A DNA stretch of 33,956 bases from positions 1 through 33,956 of the forward strand of contig JAFGIB010000395.1 of the NCBI GenBank assembly GCA_016929805.1, in the 5' to 3' direction. A program made the position numbers and the translations under genes. The DNA comes from Deltaproteobacteria bacterium. GTDB taxonomy: Bacteria > Myxococcota_A > Polyangia > Polyangiales > JAFGIB01. Positions 1 through 8,973 of this stretch are shown here, piece after piece (within the stretch, counting starts at the first letter, position 1; each line of letters opens with the position of its first letter). Under the pieces are notes generated by a model. That model was not told the origin of the DNA, made no database searches, and saw nothing but the letters and a program-made list of their open reading frames with translations.

Positions 1-97
1 AGCGCTATTTCGAGGAGCGAGCGACGCCGCAGATTGGGCCGTCCCGCCCGAAAGACGAGCGGAGGAACTTATTAAACACGCTCTAAGGCCTATCGCA

Positions 98-260
98 GTA
101 AGGGCTCGCGAAAAAAATAACTTCACTTTTAGGTAACCGTTCAGGGGGGTATTGCTGTTTGGCTACGACGACGGCCAATTCACCCCGTAAAACCGGCTTT
201 CGTCCTCGGGCCGGCTCGTCAGGTACATTGTGAAATTATTTTTGCGCGAGCCCTTAGTAC
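98..260. repeat. Long inverted repeat (hairpin) interrupted by a repeat-B half copy
   Basis: The left arm at 98-126 and the right arm at 230-260 are near-perfect inverse complements. TAAGGGCTCGCG at 99-110 pairs with CGCGAGCCCTTA at 245-256, followed by an A-rich/T-rich stretch with one gap and two mismatches, then TTCAC/GTGAA. The loop is occupied by about 95 bp of repeat family B. The arms could be the ends of a separate small element or an old terminator-like hairpin. Confidence 0.6.
133..227 (+). repeat. Repeat family B, copy B1 (half element)
   Basis: It begins with GTAACCGTTCAGGGGGG and follows copies B2 (reverse complement) and B3 closely up to the GGTACA at the centre of the element, where similarity stops. 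The second half is missing. The break falls at the apex of the element's own central hairpin, as expected for deletion at a palindrome. Confidence 0.75.
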
Positions 261-484
261 CTTCGGACATTTTTTTCCGGCTTGTGCCACCTTGTGCCAA
301 CGGCGGTTAGCCGGTTTTAAAGAACGAGCCTTATTTTATACAAAATTCGCCGCGTTTTATTTGGCATGCCATTTGCTGTAATAATACGTACGCGACATTC
401 AATCCATTATATTGGGACAGGGGCGGCTCTGAAGCCCTTTTTTCGGATGCCAAGTACGACCGGTTTTTAATCAGGAGGACCTAT

Positions 485-3400
485 ATGGGAACTACAAAAA
501 AGAAAAACCGTCTGCCGCGTTGCTCATTGCTCGCGTGTGCGACAATGGCCACATTTGCCGTTTTCGGTTGCCAAGATGAGGGAAGCGGCAGCTGCGAACA
601 ATACGGCGACGGGGGAAGCGCCGACTGCGACACGAGCAAAACGGAGTGTGAGGCGTGCGAGACATGCCGATGCCCGGAGCTAAATCCGTTTGAGTCCACC
701 GATGACACCGTCGACACCGATTTAGCAGCCATATTCCCTACTCTCGGGAGCAGTGAGTTTGAAACAGCTATTGAGGTCGAGACGGGCAGCGTTCCCGGGA
801 ATCGTTCCGTCGGTAGCGTAGATGGTGGAGTGTCAGAGACTAACGCGGCGGCGGCCGATGGCGCCGAGGCCGAGGAGGGCGCCCCGAGCGATCCCACAAC
901 GACTTCGAACGACGGCCCGACCGCAGAACGCGAGATCATCGAGGCGGACATCGTACAGATGCACGGCGATATTCTATACGTGCTCAATTCATTTCGCGGT
1001 TTGGTCCTCATCGATATGTCCGAGCCCGACCGGCCTTTGATCATCGGGCGTTTGCCCTTTCAAGCGCAACCGGTAGAGATGTATCTCGAGCAACAGCGAG
1101 CCTATATCGTGATGAGCGATTACTTCGCCTATTGGCAATATGACCCGGACGCCGATCCGTTGGGATTTCACGGCAGTCGCGTGCTGATCGCGGATGTGAG
1201 CGATCCGTCCGCTCCGGTGGAAATGGGAAGCCTCAGCGTGCAGGGCGAGATCACCGACTCGCGCATCGTGGGCGACGTGCTTTATGTGGTATCCAAACGC
1301 AACCCTGAATATTGGCGGTACGATGTCAACGATTGGCAGGACACGACCTGGGTAAGCTCGCTCAACATCGCCGACCCGAATAATCTATTCGAAGTAGACG
1401 AGGTCGAGTTCACCGGCTCGGCCAATGTGGTCCAGGTCTATCCGACCGCTTTGAGCGTAGCCGCTATCGATCCCAACTACTATCTCGTGGACGATGACAA
1501 CAGCCGGCAGACGCTGATCACCTATGTCGACATCTCCGATCCACAGGGCGATATTCGGGTCGGAGGCTCTGGTTATGTACCGGGAAGCGTGGCCGACAAG
1601 TTCAAGATGGACCTTTTCGAAGGCCATCTTCGCGTGATTTCCCAGGACAGCTACTGGCGCAGCGATGCCTTGCCGGTATTGACCGTTTTTGATGTTGCCG
1701 ATCCGAATCAGTTAAAACAGGTGTCACAGATAGATATCGACCACGGGGTTCAATCCATTTACGGTTCCTGGATAGCCGCTACCCGTTATGCGGGCGAAAA
1801 GATGCTGGCAAATATCTGTTGGGGGGAGAATATCAGTAGCCGCTACCGCGTGGTATGCCGCGTTGATTTCTACGATTTATCTTCTCCCTCCTCTCCCAGC
1901 AAGGCCGGCGGCGTTCGCATCGATGCCGAGATCACCCATTTCGAGCCCCGCGACAATCGCATGCTGGCGTTGGGCAGGCAAACCGCTGGTACTTACCAGG
2001 TTATCGTAGGCCTATACGATATATCGGATCTGGCGAACGCCTCGCTTATTTCTTCTACCACGGTGGGCGCGGACGGTTCGAGCTCGTCCTCGGCCCTGAA
2101 CGACTACAAGGCGTTCAAGGTGCTCGACGAGTTGGAGATGATCCTGCTGCCGCTCAACTGGCGGGTCGAGGTGAGCAGCAATCGCTTTGAATATCACCAG
2201 GGCGCGCAGATCATCGACTGGAGAGACGACACCCTGACCGAACGCGGCCGCATCGATCACGGCAGCTATGTGACCCGTGCGATCGCGTTTCAGCAACGCT
2301 TGGTGGCGATTTCCGAACGCCACCTGCAAGTAGTCGACGCTTCGGACCGCGACACCCCCGTCACCACCGCCGACGTTTATCTCGTGCGCGACGTCATGGA
2401 TGTATTCGATATCGGCGGCTACCAAGTGCAGTTCGCCAGAGATGAAAAAAGCGGCGATATCCGATTCTTCGTTCTACCCTTCGGCGCGGACGATATGGCG
2501 GCAAGCCTGGCCGAATTGCCGGTTGGCGGCGCCAGCCACCACCGGCTGCGTGACGGTAATTTTATTCATCTTATCAGCCATGATACGGGCGGTCAGGTGG
2601 TGCGAACCGCCGACTTCTCCGATCCGCTCAAGCCGCGCTGGCGGGGCGAATACCTATTGAGCGAGGATATCGATCACATCTACGGCAGCGGCTGGGGTTT
2701 CTACGACTACTACTGGAGCCCGAGCGCCGGGCGACCCCTGAACAACAAGCTGTTGCCGGTCACCATGCGGGTGGTCCGCCAGTCCGACAGCGGTAGAAGG
2801 TACTATCAGAACTACCTTCGCGTGATCGACTTGTCCGACCCGGACAACCCGCGCTTGGCCGACGGCAGCCTGCCCATGGACGACTACCCGTTTGTCAATC
2901 GGGTCGGTCACGGCGACATTCTGTACTCGACACATACCGAGCCGGCCGTTGACGACGACGGCAATCAAAAGCAGTATCATGTAAGGTACTACTTGGATCG
3001 AGTCGACGTCAGCGATCCGGACGATTTCGTCCTGTTGCCCAAGCTCAACATACCGGGAGTGTTGGTGGACGTGGATGAAAGCGGTATGCTTTTATACACG
3101 GTAGACTACCAGTTCGACGAGTTTGGTCGACGACGCAACTCGCTTGATGTGTTACGCGTCGAAGACGATAAGGCCGTCTTGGTGGAGGTGCTCGCGGTCG
3201 GTGACGAGATCGGTCGCGCCCGATATACGGATCGCACTGTATGGCTGACCAGTCACAAGCAGCCGTGGTGGGGCTTGGGAGAGGATTCGATTGACAGTCG
3301 CCAGCCTTACACGCGGTTGTCCAAGTTGGTCTTTGCCGAGGACGGGACGCTACAAAGCGATCTCGGGTCTGATGTACACGGTTACCACTTCAACCTGTTG

Positions 3401-3595
3401 GATATCGAGGATGATTTGGCGTATCTATCGTCCAGCTATCCCTATGGCTTGCTAATCCTGAACGTGAGCGATCTCAACAATCCGGAGATTCTGAGCTCGT
3501 CGCGTTCCATCGGCTATATCTCCAAGCTGGTGAGACACGAAAACTTTCTGTACATGCCCATGGGCAGCTACGGGGTGCGTCGCGCCCAGTTTTAA
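485..3595 (+). CDS. Beta-propeller domain lipoprotein
   Basis: Predicted secreted lipoprotein of 1036 residues. The start is supported by AGGAGG at 473-478, six bases before the ATG. A basic N-terminus and short hydrophobic stretch end in the lipobox AVFGC near residue 29. A Cys/Asp-rich segment (about 30-75) and an acidic, disordered linker to about residue 150 follow. The rest carries many repeats with the core D(I/V/M)S(D/E)PxxP, for example near residues 178, 238, 346, 403 and 780, each preceded by a hydrophobic strand. This is the pattern of LVIVD-type or 'beta-propeller domain' (PF09826-like) secreted proteins. No catalytic motif is visible. A role in surface binding or protein interaction is inference. 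It stands alone and converges with the SDR gene downstream. Confidence 0.85.
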   Translation: MGTTKKKNRLPRCSLLACATMATFAVFGCQDEGSGSCEQYGDGGSADCDTSKTECEACETCRCPELNPFESTDDTVDTDLAAIFPTLGSSEFETAIEVETGSVPGNRSVGSVDGGVSETNAAAADGAEAEEGAPSDPTTTSNDGPTAEREIIEADIVQMHGDILYVLNSFRGLVLIDMSEPDRPLIIGRLPFQAQPVEMYLEQQRAYIVMSDYFAYWQYDPDADPLGFHGSRVLIADVSDPSAPVEMGSLSVQGEITDSRIVGDVLYVVSKRNPEYWRYDVNDWQDTTWVSSLNIADPNNLFEVDEVEFTGSANVVQVYPTALSVAAIDPNYYLVDDDNSRQTLITYVDISDPQGDIRVGGSGYVPGSVADKFKMDLFEGHLRVISQDSYWRSDALPVLTVFDVADPNQLKQVSQIDIDHGVQSIYGSWIAATRYAGEKMLANICWGENISSRYRVVCRVDFYDLSSPSSPSKAGGVRIDAEITHFEPRDNRMLALGRQTAGTYQVIVGLYDISDLANASLISSTTVGADGSSSSSALNDYKAFKVLDELEMILLPLNWRVEVSSNRFEYHQGAQIIDWRDDTLTERGRIDHGSYVTRAIAFQQRLVAISERHLQVVDASDRDTPVTTADVYLVRDVMDVFDIGGYQVQFARDEKSGDIRFFVLPFGADDMAASLAELPVGGASHHRLRDGNFIHLISHDTGGQVVRTADFSDPLKPRWRGEYLLSEDIDHIYGSGWGFYDYYWSPSAGRPLNNKLLPVTMRVVRQSDSGRRYYQNYLRVIDLSDPDNPRLADGSLPMDDYPFVNRVGHGDILYSTHTEPAVDDDGNQKQYHVRYYLDRVDVSDPDDFVLLPKLNIPGVLVDVDESGMLLYTVDYQFDEFGRRRNSLDVLRVEDDKAVLVEVLAVGDEIGRARYTDRTVWLTSHKQPWWGLGEDSIDSRQPYTRLSKLVFAEDGTLQSDLGSDVHGYHFNLLDIEDDLAYLSSSYPYGLLILNVSDLNNPEILSSSRSIGYISKLVRHENFLYMPMGSYGVRRAQF

Positions 3596-3753
3596 CCGGC
3601 ATCAAAAAAATCCCGCGAAATGCCCGCCGCCCCGAGCATCGCGCTTCGACGGTTCGCAAACGCCCGCCGACGAAGTCGCAGCGCCGGGAGCGCGGGCAGC
3701 GGCTCAACGGTGCTGTTTCCGAATTGGCCGAGAAAGCCGACGTTTTAATGGCG

Positions 3754-4581
3754 TCATGCTATCGTGCTTAGACCGCCGTCTACCGAGAGCACTTGACCGG
3801 TGATATAGGCCGATTCCCGGCTGATCAGGAAAAGCGAAGCGTAGGCCGTTTCCCATCCGGTGCCTTGGCGTCCCAGCGGAATCGGTGTTTTGGAACGAGA
3901 GGGTCGGCCTTTGCTGGCAACGCGCCCGATAGCGGTGTCCATTAAGCCCGGCGCAACGACATTGACGCGGATATACCGGCGCGCGCCTTCGAAAGCCGCA
4001 TGGCGCATCAACCCCGCCAATGCCGCCTTTGAGCTGTCGTAGGCCGGTATTCGACTTCCCGGTCTAAGCGAAGCCGTCGAGGAAATCAAAACGATCGAAG
4101 AGCCGTCGTCGATTCGAGACAATGCGGCTTTCAACGTCAGGGCCGCACCCCGTAAGTTGACCGAAAGCACAAAATCCCAGCCCTCGGCTGTGACGTTTTG
4201 TAAAAACATCTCTCTTCCGGTTCCGACGTTATACACCAGACCGTCGAGCCCGCCGGCATCGTTCCAGGCTTTTTCGACCATGGCTTGTATCTCATCCGGA
4301 TTGCGCACGTCGGCTCGAATGGCAAAGCCGTTTCCACCCTGATCGCCTATGGCTCGACAGGTGCTTTGCGCGCTTTCGAGGTTTTGGTCAGCTACCGCCA
4401 CGGTGGCGCCTTCGCGGGCGAAGAGCAAACACATGGCGCGCCCGTTGCCGATCGGCGCATCTTCTAATCCGTATTGCTGCTGACCGCCCCCGACGACGAG
4501 TATCCGGCGTCCTATCAGACGTCCTCGTCCGGGCGCGTTGCCTTTTGATTCCGGTGCTAAATGAAAAAGATCTTCGTTCAT
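3754..4581 (-). CDS. SDR family NAD(P)-dependent oxidoreductase
   Basis: Short-chain dehydrogenase/reductase of 275 residues with a Rossmann fold. The cofactor glycine motif near residues 30-47 is unusual: VGGG is separated from the final GNGRA by an insert of about ten residues, so it is not the common TGxxxGxG. NVGT replaces NNAG. The catalytic Ser lies in LISSTAS and the YxxxK pair in YDSSKAA. The C-terminus has the family's GQVLSVDGG signature. The 17 or so residues before the fold are an extra tail. The start codon lies nine bases after the stop of the upstream membrane protein gene, so the two are probably co-transcribed. The substrate cannot be told from sequence. Confidence 0.9.
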   Translation of the reverse strand: MNEDLFHLAPESKGNAPGRGRLIGRRILVVGGGQQQYGLEDAPIGNGRAMCLLFAREGATVAVADQNLESAQSTCRAIGDQGGNGFAIRADVRNPDEIQAMVEKAWNDAGGLDGLVYNVGTGREMFLQNVTAEGWDFVLSVNLRGAALTLKAALSRIDDGSSIVLISSTASLRPGSRIPAYDSSKAALAGLMRHAAFEGARRYIRVNVVAPGLMDTAIGRVASKGRPSRSKTPIPLGRQGTGWETAYASLFLISRESAYITGQVLSVDGGLSTIA

Positions 4582-4590
4582 AGTCCCAAT

Positions 4591-6426
4591 CTAAAACCGC
4601 ATGAGATCAACGGGTATTTCCGGCGGCGGCAGGTCGATGCTGCCGCCGATCGCCGGGATGCCGACGCGCCTCAAGCCGCTGGTTGTCTCTATAAGCGGCA
4701 ACACGCGCGGATCGTCGAGCGCTAGGTCGAGCACAAAGCGGGTGCGCATCGGTCGACCCCGATACACACTTTCGACCGTAACCTGCATCCCGTCGACGGA
4801 GAAACGTTGACCCGCGCGCAACGGCCGGATGTTAAAAGTGCTCGCATAAGCGTCTCCCGTCGTATAACCGGAATGCAAGCGCTCGAGCACGAACTCCGAG
4901 GCTTTAACGCGCGTAAGCCGGTGCGGCGCAAAGGTGCTGGTGAGTAGGTATGCCGACTTGGGAGCGGGACGCCCGAGAACCTTTCGGGCGAGCGGAATGT
5001 AGATACTCGTCGTCGCGTCAGCGGCCGCGAATAATAACACTCGTTTGGCCGAGAGCAGCGGGCTATCCAGCTTCGGGTCTAGGATTGACGAGCGTACCGC
5101 ATCAGCCAACATCGGACCAAAGCTGACCTCGTAACAGCCAAAGTAAACTCCGGATACGAGCTGCAATATGAGTAACGGCACGCCGAGCGCGATTCCGAGT
5201 CCCGCGCGGACGCGTCTTGTCCCGCTCCGCCATGCCGAAACGGCCGCGTATATAAAAGTTACGAACGCGGCCGAGGAGCCGAAAATAGCCGGTAGAAGCA
5301 CGCGACTCTCGGGCATCGGTGACAACAGCGGTAGAAGCGCCAGAGGCGATCCGAGAAACAAGAAGCGCGCTCTTCTCCCCGCCTCGCTTCTTACAGCGAC
5401 CGCGATGATTAGCGCGAATACGACAAGCCCGAATAGGCCGATTCGCTGCAACATCAGGCGAAACGGTAGCAAATCGATCAAGAACGTTTCGGGGAGGAAA
5501 CCGAGCTGCACCAACTCTAATGTCCAGGTAAAGCCTGATGTCCAGAAATCAGAGCGTATGCCCAGCGCAAGTTCCCCGGCAAGCATAGGTAACCGCGCAC
5601 TCGCCTCTCTTAGAAAATCGCCCGTTTCGGTAAACGGGTTGAGGTATGTGCCCGACGCGTACGAGCCATAGCCAAACGCGGCACGTACCGCAAAATACAA
5701 AACGAGCATCGCCGCCCAGGGTGCCACAGCCAGCATCCGGCCCCTCGCTCCTCGAGAGTGGTATAATTCCAGCACGAGTAGGTACCCGACGAACGCAATC
5801 GCGTACTCACCCGAAAGCAGCGCCAAGGCAAAGGCGAGTAGCGAGGGCCAGCGTTTTTCTCGTTCGTCACCCTCCAGCGCTCGATAGCGTAAGATTAAAG
5901 CGATCAAAGCGAAAACAGCGGCTAAGATCGCGTTTCTCATCGCTATCCATCCGAGCGTTAGCGCGTGGGCTTCGTCGAACGCGAATAGCGCGAGCGTAAA
6001 AAGCGCTACCGAAGGCGGAAGCAATCCGCGTAAAAGCAGCGCGAATAGCGCGAGCATGACGACCCACAAAACAAAACTGTGCAGGTGGTACGCAAATGCG
6101 TCCAAATCGAAGAGCGTGAGATCGAACCACATCAGCGCCGAAGAGAGAGGTCGCCACATCGCGATGCGAAGTTTCGGGTTAGACCACCACGGAAAAAAAC
6201 CGCTATCTCGCAACGCACGGTTTTCGGCCGCGCTGCCGTCTGAAAAGGTGAACAGCGACAGAGGCGCGCGCGGCACCGGATAAATGCCGCGCATCATCGC
6301 GATTTGCGCGTAATCATCCGCGGCAAACCCGATCATCAGGGCATCTTTATGTAAATAGGCCGAGAGTACGATGATACAAGCAGCCGCTATTGCGTAGTTC
6401 CGCACAAAGGACAAGTGAGTCAGCAC
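4591..6426 (-). CDS. Polytopic membrane protein, putative GT-C glycosyltransferase
   Basis: Integral membrane protein of 611 residues starting at a GTG codon; the first hydrophobic helix begins about ten residues later, which supports this start although the ribosome site is weak. After helix 1 comes FAADDYAQ (about residues 34-41), an acidic pair in the first periplasmic loop as in GT-C enzymes (PMT/ArnT-like). At least ten hydrophobic segments follow to about residue 440. A soluble domain of about 170 residues closes the protein. GT-C enzymes transfer sugars from polyprenyl-phosphate donors on the outer face of the membrane; applying that here is inference from topology and the acidic motif. 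It is the first gene of a likely operon with the SDR gene. Confidence 0.65.
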   Translation of the reverse strand: MLTHLSFVRNYAIAAACIIVLSAYLHKDALMIGFAADDYAQIAMMRGIYPVPRAPLSLFTFSDGSAAENRALRDSGFFPWWSNPKLRIAMWRPLSSALMWFDLTLFDLDAFAYHLHSFVLWVVMLALFALLLRGLLPPSVALFTLALFAFDEAHALTLGWIAMRNAILAAVFALIALILRYRALEGDEREKRWPSLLAFALALLSGEYAIAFVGYLLVLELYHSRGARGRMLAVAPWAAMLVLYFAVRAAFGYGSYASGTYLNPFTETGDFLREASARLPMLAGELALGIRSDFWTSGFTWTLELVQLGFLPETFLIDLLPFRLMLQRIGLFGLVVFALIIAVAVRSEAGRRARFLFLGSPLALLPLLSPMPESRVLLPAIFGSSAAFVTFIYAAVSAWRSGTRRVRAGLGIALGVPLLILQLVSGVYFGCYEVSFGPMLADAVRSSILDPKLDSPLLSAKRVLLFAAADATTSIYIPLARKVLGRPAPKSAYLLTSTFAPHRLTRVKASEFVLERLHSGYTTGDAYASTFNIRPLRAGQRFSVDGMQVTVESVYRGRPMRTRFVLDLALDDPRVLPLIETTSGLRRVGIPAIGGSIDLPPPEIPVDLMRF

Positions 6427-6964
6427 GTTTACGATGCGGTGGTTAATAACTGTTACCGTCGGTGGTCTTCAGTCGAGACGAGCGGTCGCATTTCCATAGC
6501 ATTAAAGAGAAATAAGCGTGCAATTTTACTAGCTTCTGGTCAATAGTGGTAAAAATCAGAGGTCCGTCAGCAAAGGCGGGCGGCCGAGTTTTCGACATGC
6601 ATCCGTAGGTACTCTTTTTACCCGGCATCGTTCGTATCCGGACGGTTAATTTCGGTTCATGCCGATCTAATCGGGGAAAAAAGCACGCTTCAGTTGGGTA
6701 TGACTTCGTACCGCCGCTTGTCTATGTTTGTTTCAGCAGGACTGGACACTAAAAACCGTTTTTCTAACGACTTTGCGTTAAATAAACGGTAAATTTTCGG
6801 TTGTGTCATCACTTTTTAACTAAGGACCGACCGATATCGAATCGCTTGCGCGGTCCGACGATGTAAAGAAATAGAAATCGCGTACAAAAACGAATATACT
6901 CATCTTTGTACGAATTCTACTTAGCAGCCTTAAGAAACGGTTGAGCCGTAAGAGGTGTAGTTCA
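6427..6964. other. Divergent intergenic region
   Basis: This 538-bp stretch separates the minus-strand membrane protein gene from the plus-strand pectin acetylesterase gene. I see no gene in it. It holds an 8-bp inverted repeat at 6881-6912 (listed separately) and a weaker pair, GGACCG at 6824-6829 with CGGTCC at 6851-6856. Promoters for both flanking genes should lie here. Confidence 0.5.
6881..6912. promoter_or_regulatory. Inverted repeat around a -10-like box
   Basis: CGTACAAA (6881-6888) and TTTGTACG (6905-6912) are perfect inverse complements separated by 16 bases. The spacer ends near TATACT (6895-6900), a -10-like hexamer, 64 bp before the start codon of the pectin acetylesterase gene. 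It could be an operator overlapping the promoter or a hairpin in the leader. No good -35 box is visible 17 bp upstream. Confidence 0.35.
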
Positions 6965-8419
6965 ATGAAAAAGGTTGGTTTCTACCTTGTTTCTATCGTT
7001 TCGCTGACTGTGCTAGTTCAATCCTGTCATATCGATCGCGAGCCGATCCGTATCGAGGGCCCAGGCGGAAGTAGCGGCTTTCCCAAGGCGGAAGTCGGTG
7101 AGTCTAGCGACTTTGTACAAGGGGAACGACAAGATAGTGTCGTTCAAATAGCGGGCTCGCCCGAAAACGGTATTAGCGCCTCCGGAGCGGGAGGAAGCAC
7201 GAGAACGAACCCGCAACAAGGAGGCGCCGGCGGCGTCGCAGAAAAAAAAGATGCAGGACGCGACTATGCTGGACGCGACTCCCGTAGTGATGCCGAGGCT
7301 AAAGTAGATACCGGTTTAGACACCGTGATTCCGGAACGTCCTAAAACAACCGGCCCCATAGCGTACGGCGACTGGGATTACTATGAGGTCGAGGGAGCGA
7401 TCTGCAGAGACGGCTCTCCGGCCGGATACTACCTGCGAAAAGGCACGAGTAAAAACCTGATGATATTTCTCAACGGCGGAGGAGCGTGTTACGACAGCTT
7501 TTTCTGCAATACCAATCCGGCCAACGTCGATCAATCGCTGGATGGCGAAACGCTTATGGACGCGACGTGGGAAACCTTTACGCGGGCGACGATTCCCTCT
7601 AGGCAACAACCTCCTGACGAAGGCATCCTTCAGAAGGTCCCGGGTAATCCGGTTATGAGCTGGAATATGGTCTTCGTACCCTATTGCACGGGAGATGTAT
7701 ACGCCGGCACAACCCCCGACGCGCGGGTAGTCACCGCGTTGCTCATGCCCGAGCAACAATTCTTAGGCTACTCGAACTTGGGCCTCTTTTACCGAAGCTT
7801 TGGGCCCGACTTTATGGATTCGGAAAAAATACTTTTAGCCGGATCGAGCGCGGGTGGTTTCGGCGTTGTTTTAAATTTCATCCGCACCCAGGCTTTTTTT
7901 AATAAGAGCATACTGTACTTCATAACCGACTCGGCTATTCCTTTCAGAGACCAATATCAACCGGCGTGTCTACAACAAAGGTGGCGCGAACTCTGGGGTA
8001 TAAATCAGATCTTGCCGAGCGACTGCGCCAGTTGTTTTAACGCCGACGGCGGAGGCTTATACGAGCTGACGACCTACCTGATAGCCAAAAACGCCGAACG
8101 CGTGCTGGGCGGAGCGATTTCTTCCGTACAAGATGAGGTCATGAAGCTATTCTACAGCGCGGGGCTCAACAACTGTACCGGTTCCGCGCTAACTAATATG
8201 CTATCTTATCCCATCACTCGATACCCGCTGGCTCTCCAAGACTACCTCGATAATGTAATAAATAAGAACAACGTCGCCTCGTATATCGTAAGTGGCTCGA
8301 CTCATCAACACCTGTTTCGAACCCGTTTTTATCAAGATAATGGCGTGGGTATGACAATAGCTGAATGGGTAGGAGAAATACTCGCGAATCGTGCCCCTCA
8401 AATAGGACGTGTATACTAA
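6965..8419 (+). CDS. Pectin acetylesterase / Notum-family lipoprotein
   Basis: Secreted serine esterase of 484 residues. I chose the ATG at 6965 rather than a TTG at 6941 because AGAGGTG lies seven bases before it and the signal peptide then starts with MKK. The lipobox is VLVQSC near residue 21. A Gly/Ser-rich linker runs to about residue 110. The catalytic region matches the pectin acetylesterase/Notum family (PF03283): LNGGGACYD forms the oxyanion region, GSSAGG holds the nucleophile Ser295, and GSTHQH near residue 446 supplies the His. Family members remove acetyl groups from pectin or, in animals, palmitoleate from Wnt. Pectin de-acetylation is the likelier role given the pectate lyase 8 kb downstream, but substrate specificity is inferred. 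Confidence 0.88.
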   Translation: MKKVGFYLVSIVSLTVLVQSCHIDREPIRIEGPGGSSGFPKAEVGESSDFVQGERQDSVVQIAGSPENGISASGAGGSTRTNPQQGGAGGVAEKKDAGRDYAGRDSRSDAEAKVDTGLDTVIPERPKTTGPIAYGDWDYYEVEGAICRDGSPAGYYLRKGTSKNLMIFLNGGGACYDSFFCNTNPANVDQSLDGETLMDATWETFTRATIPSRQQPPDEGILQKVPGNPVMSWNMVFVPYCTGDVYAGTTPDARVVTALLMPEQQFLGYSNLGLFYRSFGPDFMDSEKILLAGSSAGGFGVVLNFIRTQAFFNKSILYFITDSAIPFRDQYQPACLQQRWRELWGINQILPSDCASCFNADGGGLYELTTYLIAKNAERVLGGAISSVQDEVMKLFYSAGLNNCTGSALTNMLSYPITRYPLALQDYLDNVINKNNVASYIVSGSTHQHLFRTRFYQDNGVGMTIAEWVGEILANRAPQIGRVY

Positions 8420-8973
8420 TAGCGATACCGCTGAGCGCCGTCTTTTATCGCCGGGTCGGCGTATTCACGCAACGATTGGCGGTAAGCGTTCAGGGGTCAA
8501 ACAAGTCGGCGGCCAATTCGTCCGTAAAACCGAGCGCGCCCGAAGCGCCGGCGAGGATGGTACTTGCTGTACCTGACGAGCCGGCCCGAGGACGAAAGCC
8601 GGTTTTACGGGATGAGTCGGCCGCCGTCGTAGCCAAACAGCAGTACCCCCCTGAACAGTTACGATTGGCGCGCTGCCTTCGCTAAATGGTGAGGTCATAA
8701 AAAATTGAATGCGCTGACGGACTGTTTGCCGGGTTAAGCGTTAAATCCTGTTTCGGCGATATCCCCGCGTATAATAGGGATTAGCCGGAGGAGCTGGCGT
8801 AACCGATTCGACAGCTCGAGAGTATTTCCATCTCTCGAAAACAAATCGGGTTGGACTTGTTACGGCAGATATGATAATGCGGGTTTTTACCGAAAAGCTC
8901 GATTTTTGTCTTATCTACTATTGGATTTGACGCCAGCAGGCTATGGTTTTTTCATAACAGAAAGGGGTTGACC
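8420..8973. other. Intergenic region carrying repeat copy B2
   Basis: The first half is occupied by the complete repeat-B element at 8482-8662. The rest (8671-8973) shows no gene. A short hairpin, CGAGAG with CTCTCG, lies near 8817-8837, and a -10-like TATGATAAT lies at 8870-8878 ahead of the next gene without a good -35 partner. Confidence 0.5.
8482..8662 (-). mobile_element. Repeat family B, complete copy B2 (IS66-type MITE candidate)
   Basis: A 181-bp non-coding element. The left end is GTAAGCGTTCAGGGG; the right end, reversed, is GTAACTGTTCAGGGG. The ends continue as an imperfect inverted repeat to a shared GTAAAACCG about 50-60 bp inside. The centre is a hairpin, GGTAC (8559-8563) with GTACC (8569-8573). 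The flanks are a perfect 8-bp direct duplication, GATTGGCG at 8474-8481 and 8663-8670. GTAA ends plus 8-bp duplications are known hallmarks of the IS66 family. No coding capacity is present, so it would need a transposase supplied in trans. Confidence 0.8.

Larger units (their letters stand above)
1..484. other. Non-coding leader region with repeats
   Basis: No convincing gene is visible here. The stretch holds a half copy of repeat family B (133-227) lying inside a long inverted repeat (98-126 with 230-260), and a 9-bp tandem repeat CTTGTGCCA at 281-289 and 291-299. The region from 330 to 420 is AT-rich and probably carries the promoter of the following beta-propeller gene, but I could not pick a clear -35/-10 pair. 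Confidence 0.6.

Noticed and set aside
481..1044. Minus-strand open frame of 187 codons opposite the beta-propeller gene
   Set aside because: Antisense shadow of a gene with signal peptide, lipobox and repeats on the plus strand; composition is low-complexity Ser/Ala.
3596..3753. GC-rich stretch between convergent genes considered as a structured RNA or repeat
   Set aside because: Several short complementary segments exist but no single convincing fold, and it does not match families A or B.
5168..5671. Plus-strand open frame of 167 codons opposite the GT-C-like gene
   Set aside because: Lies fully within a clear membrane protein gene and has no family features.
6443..6628. Minus-strand open frame of 61 codons upstream of the GT-C-like gene
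   Set aside because: No ribosome site, no recognisable domain; likely chance in an intergenic region.
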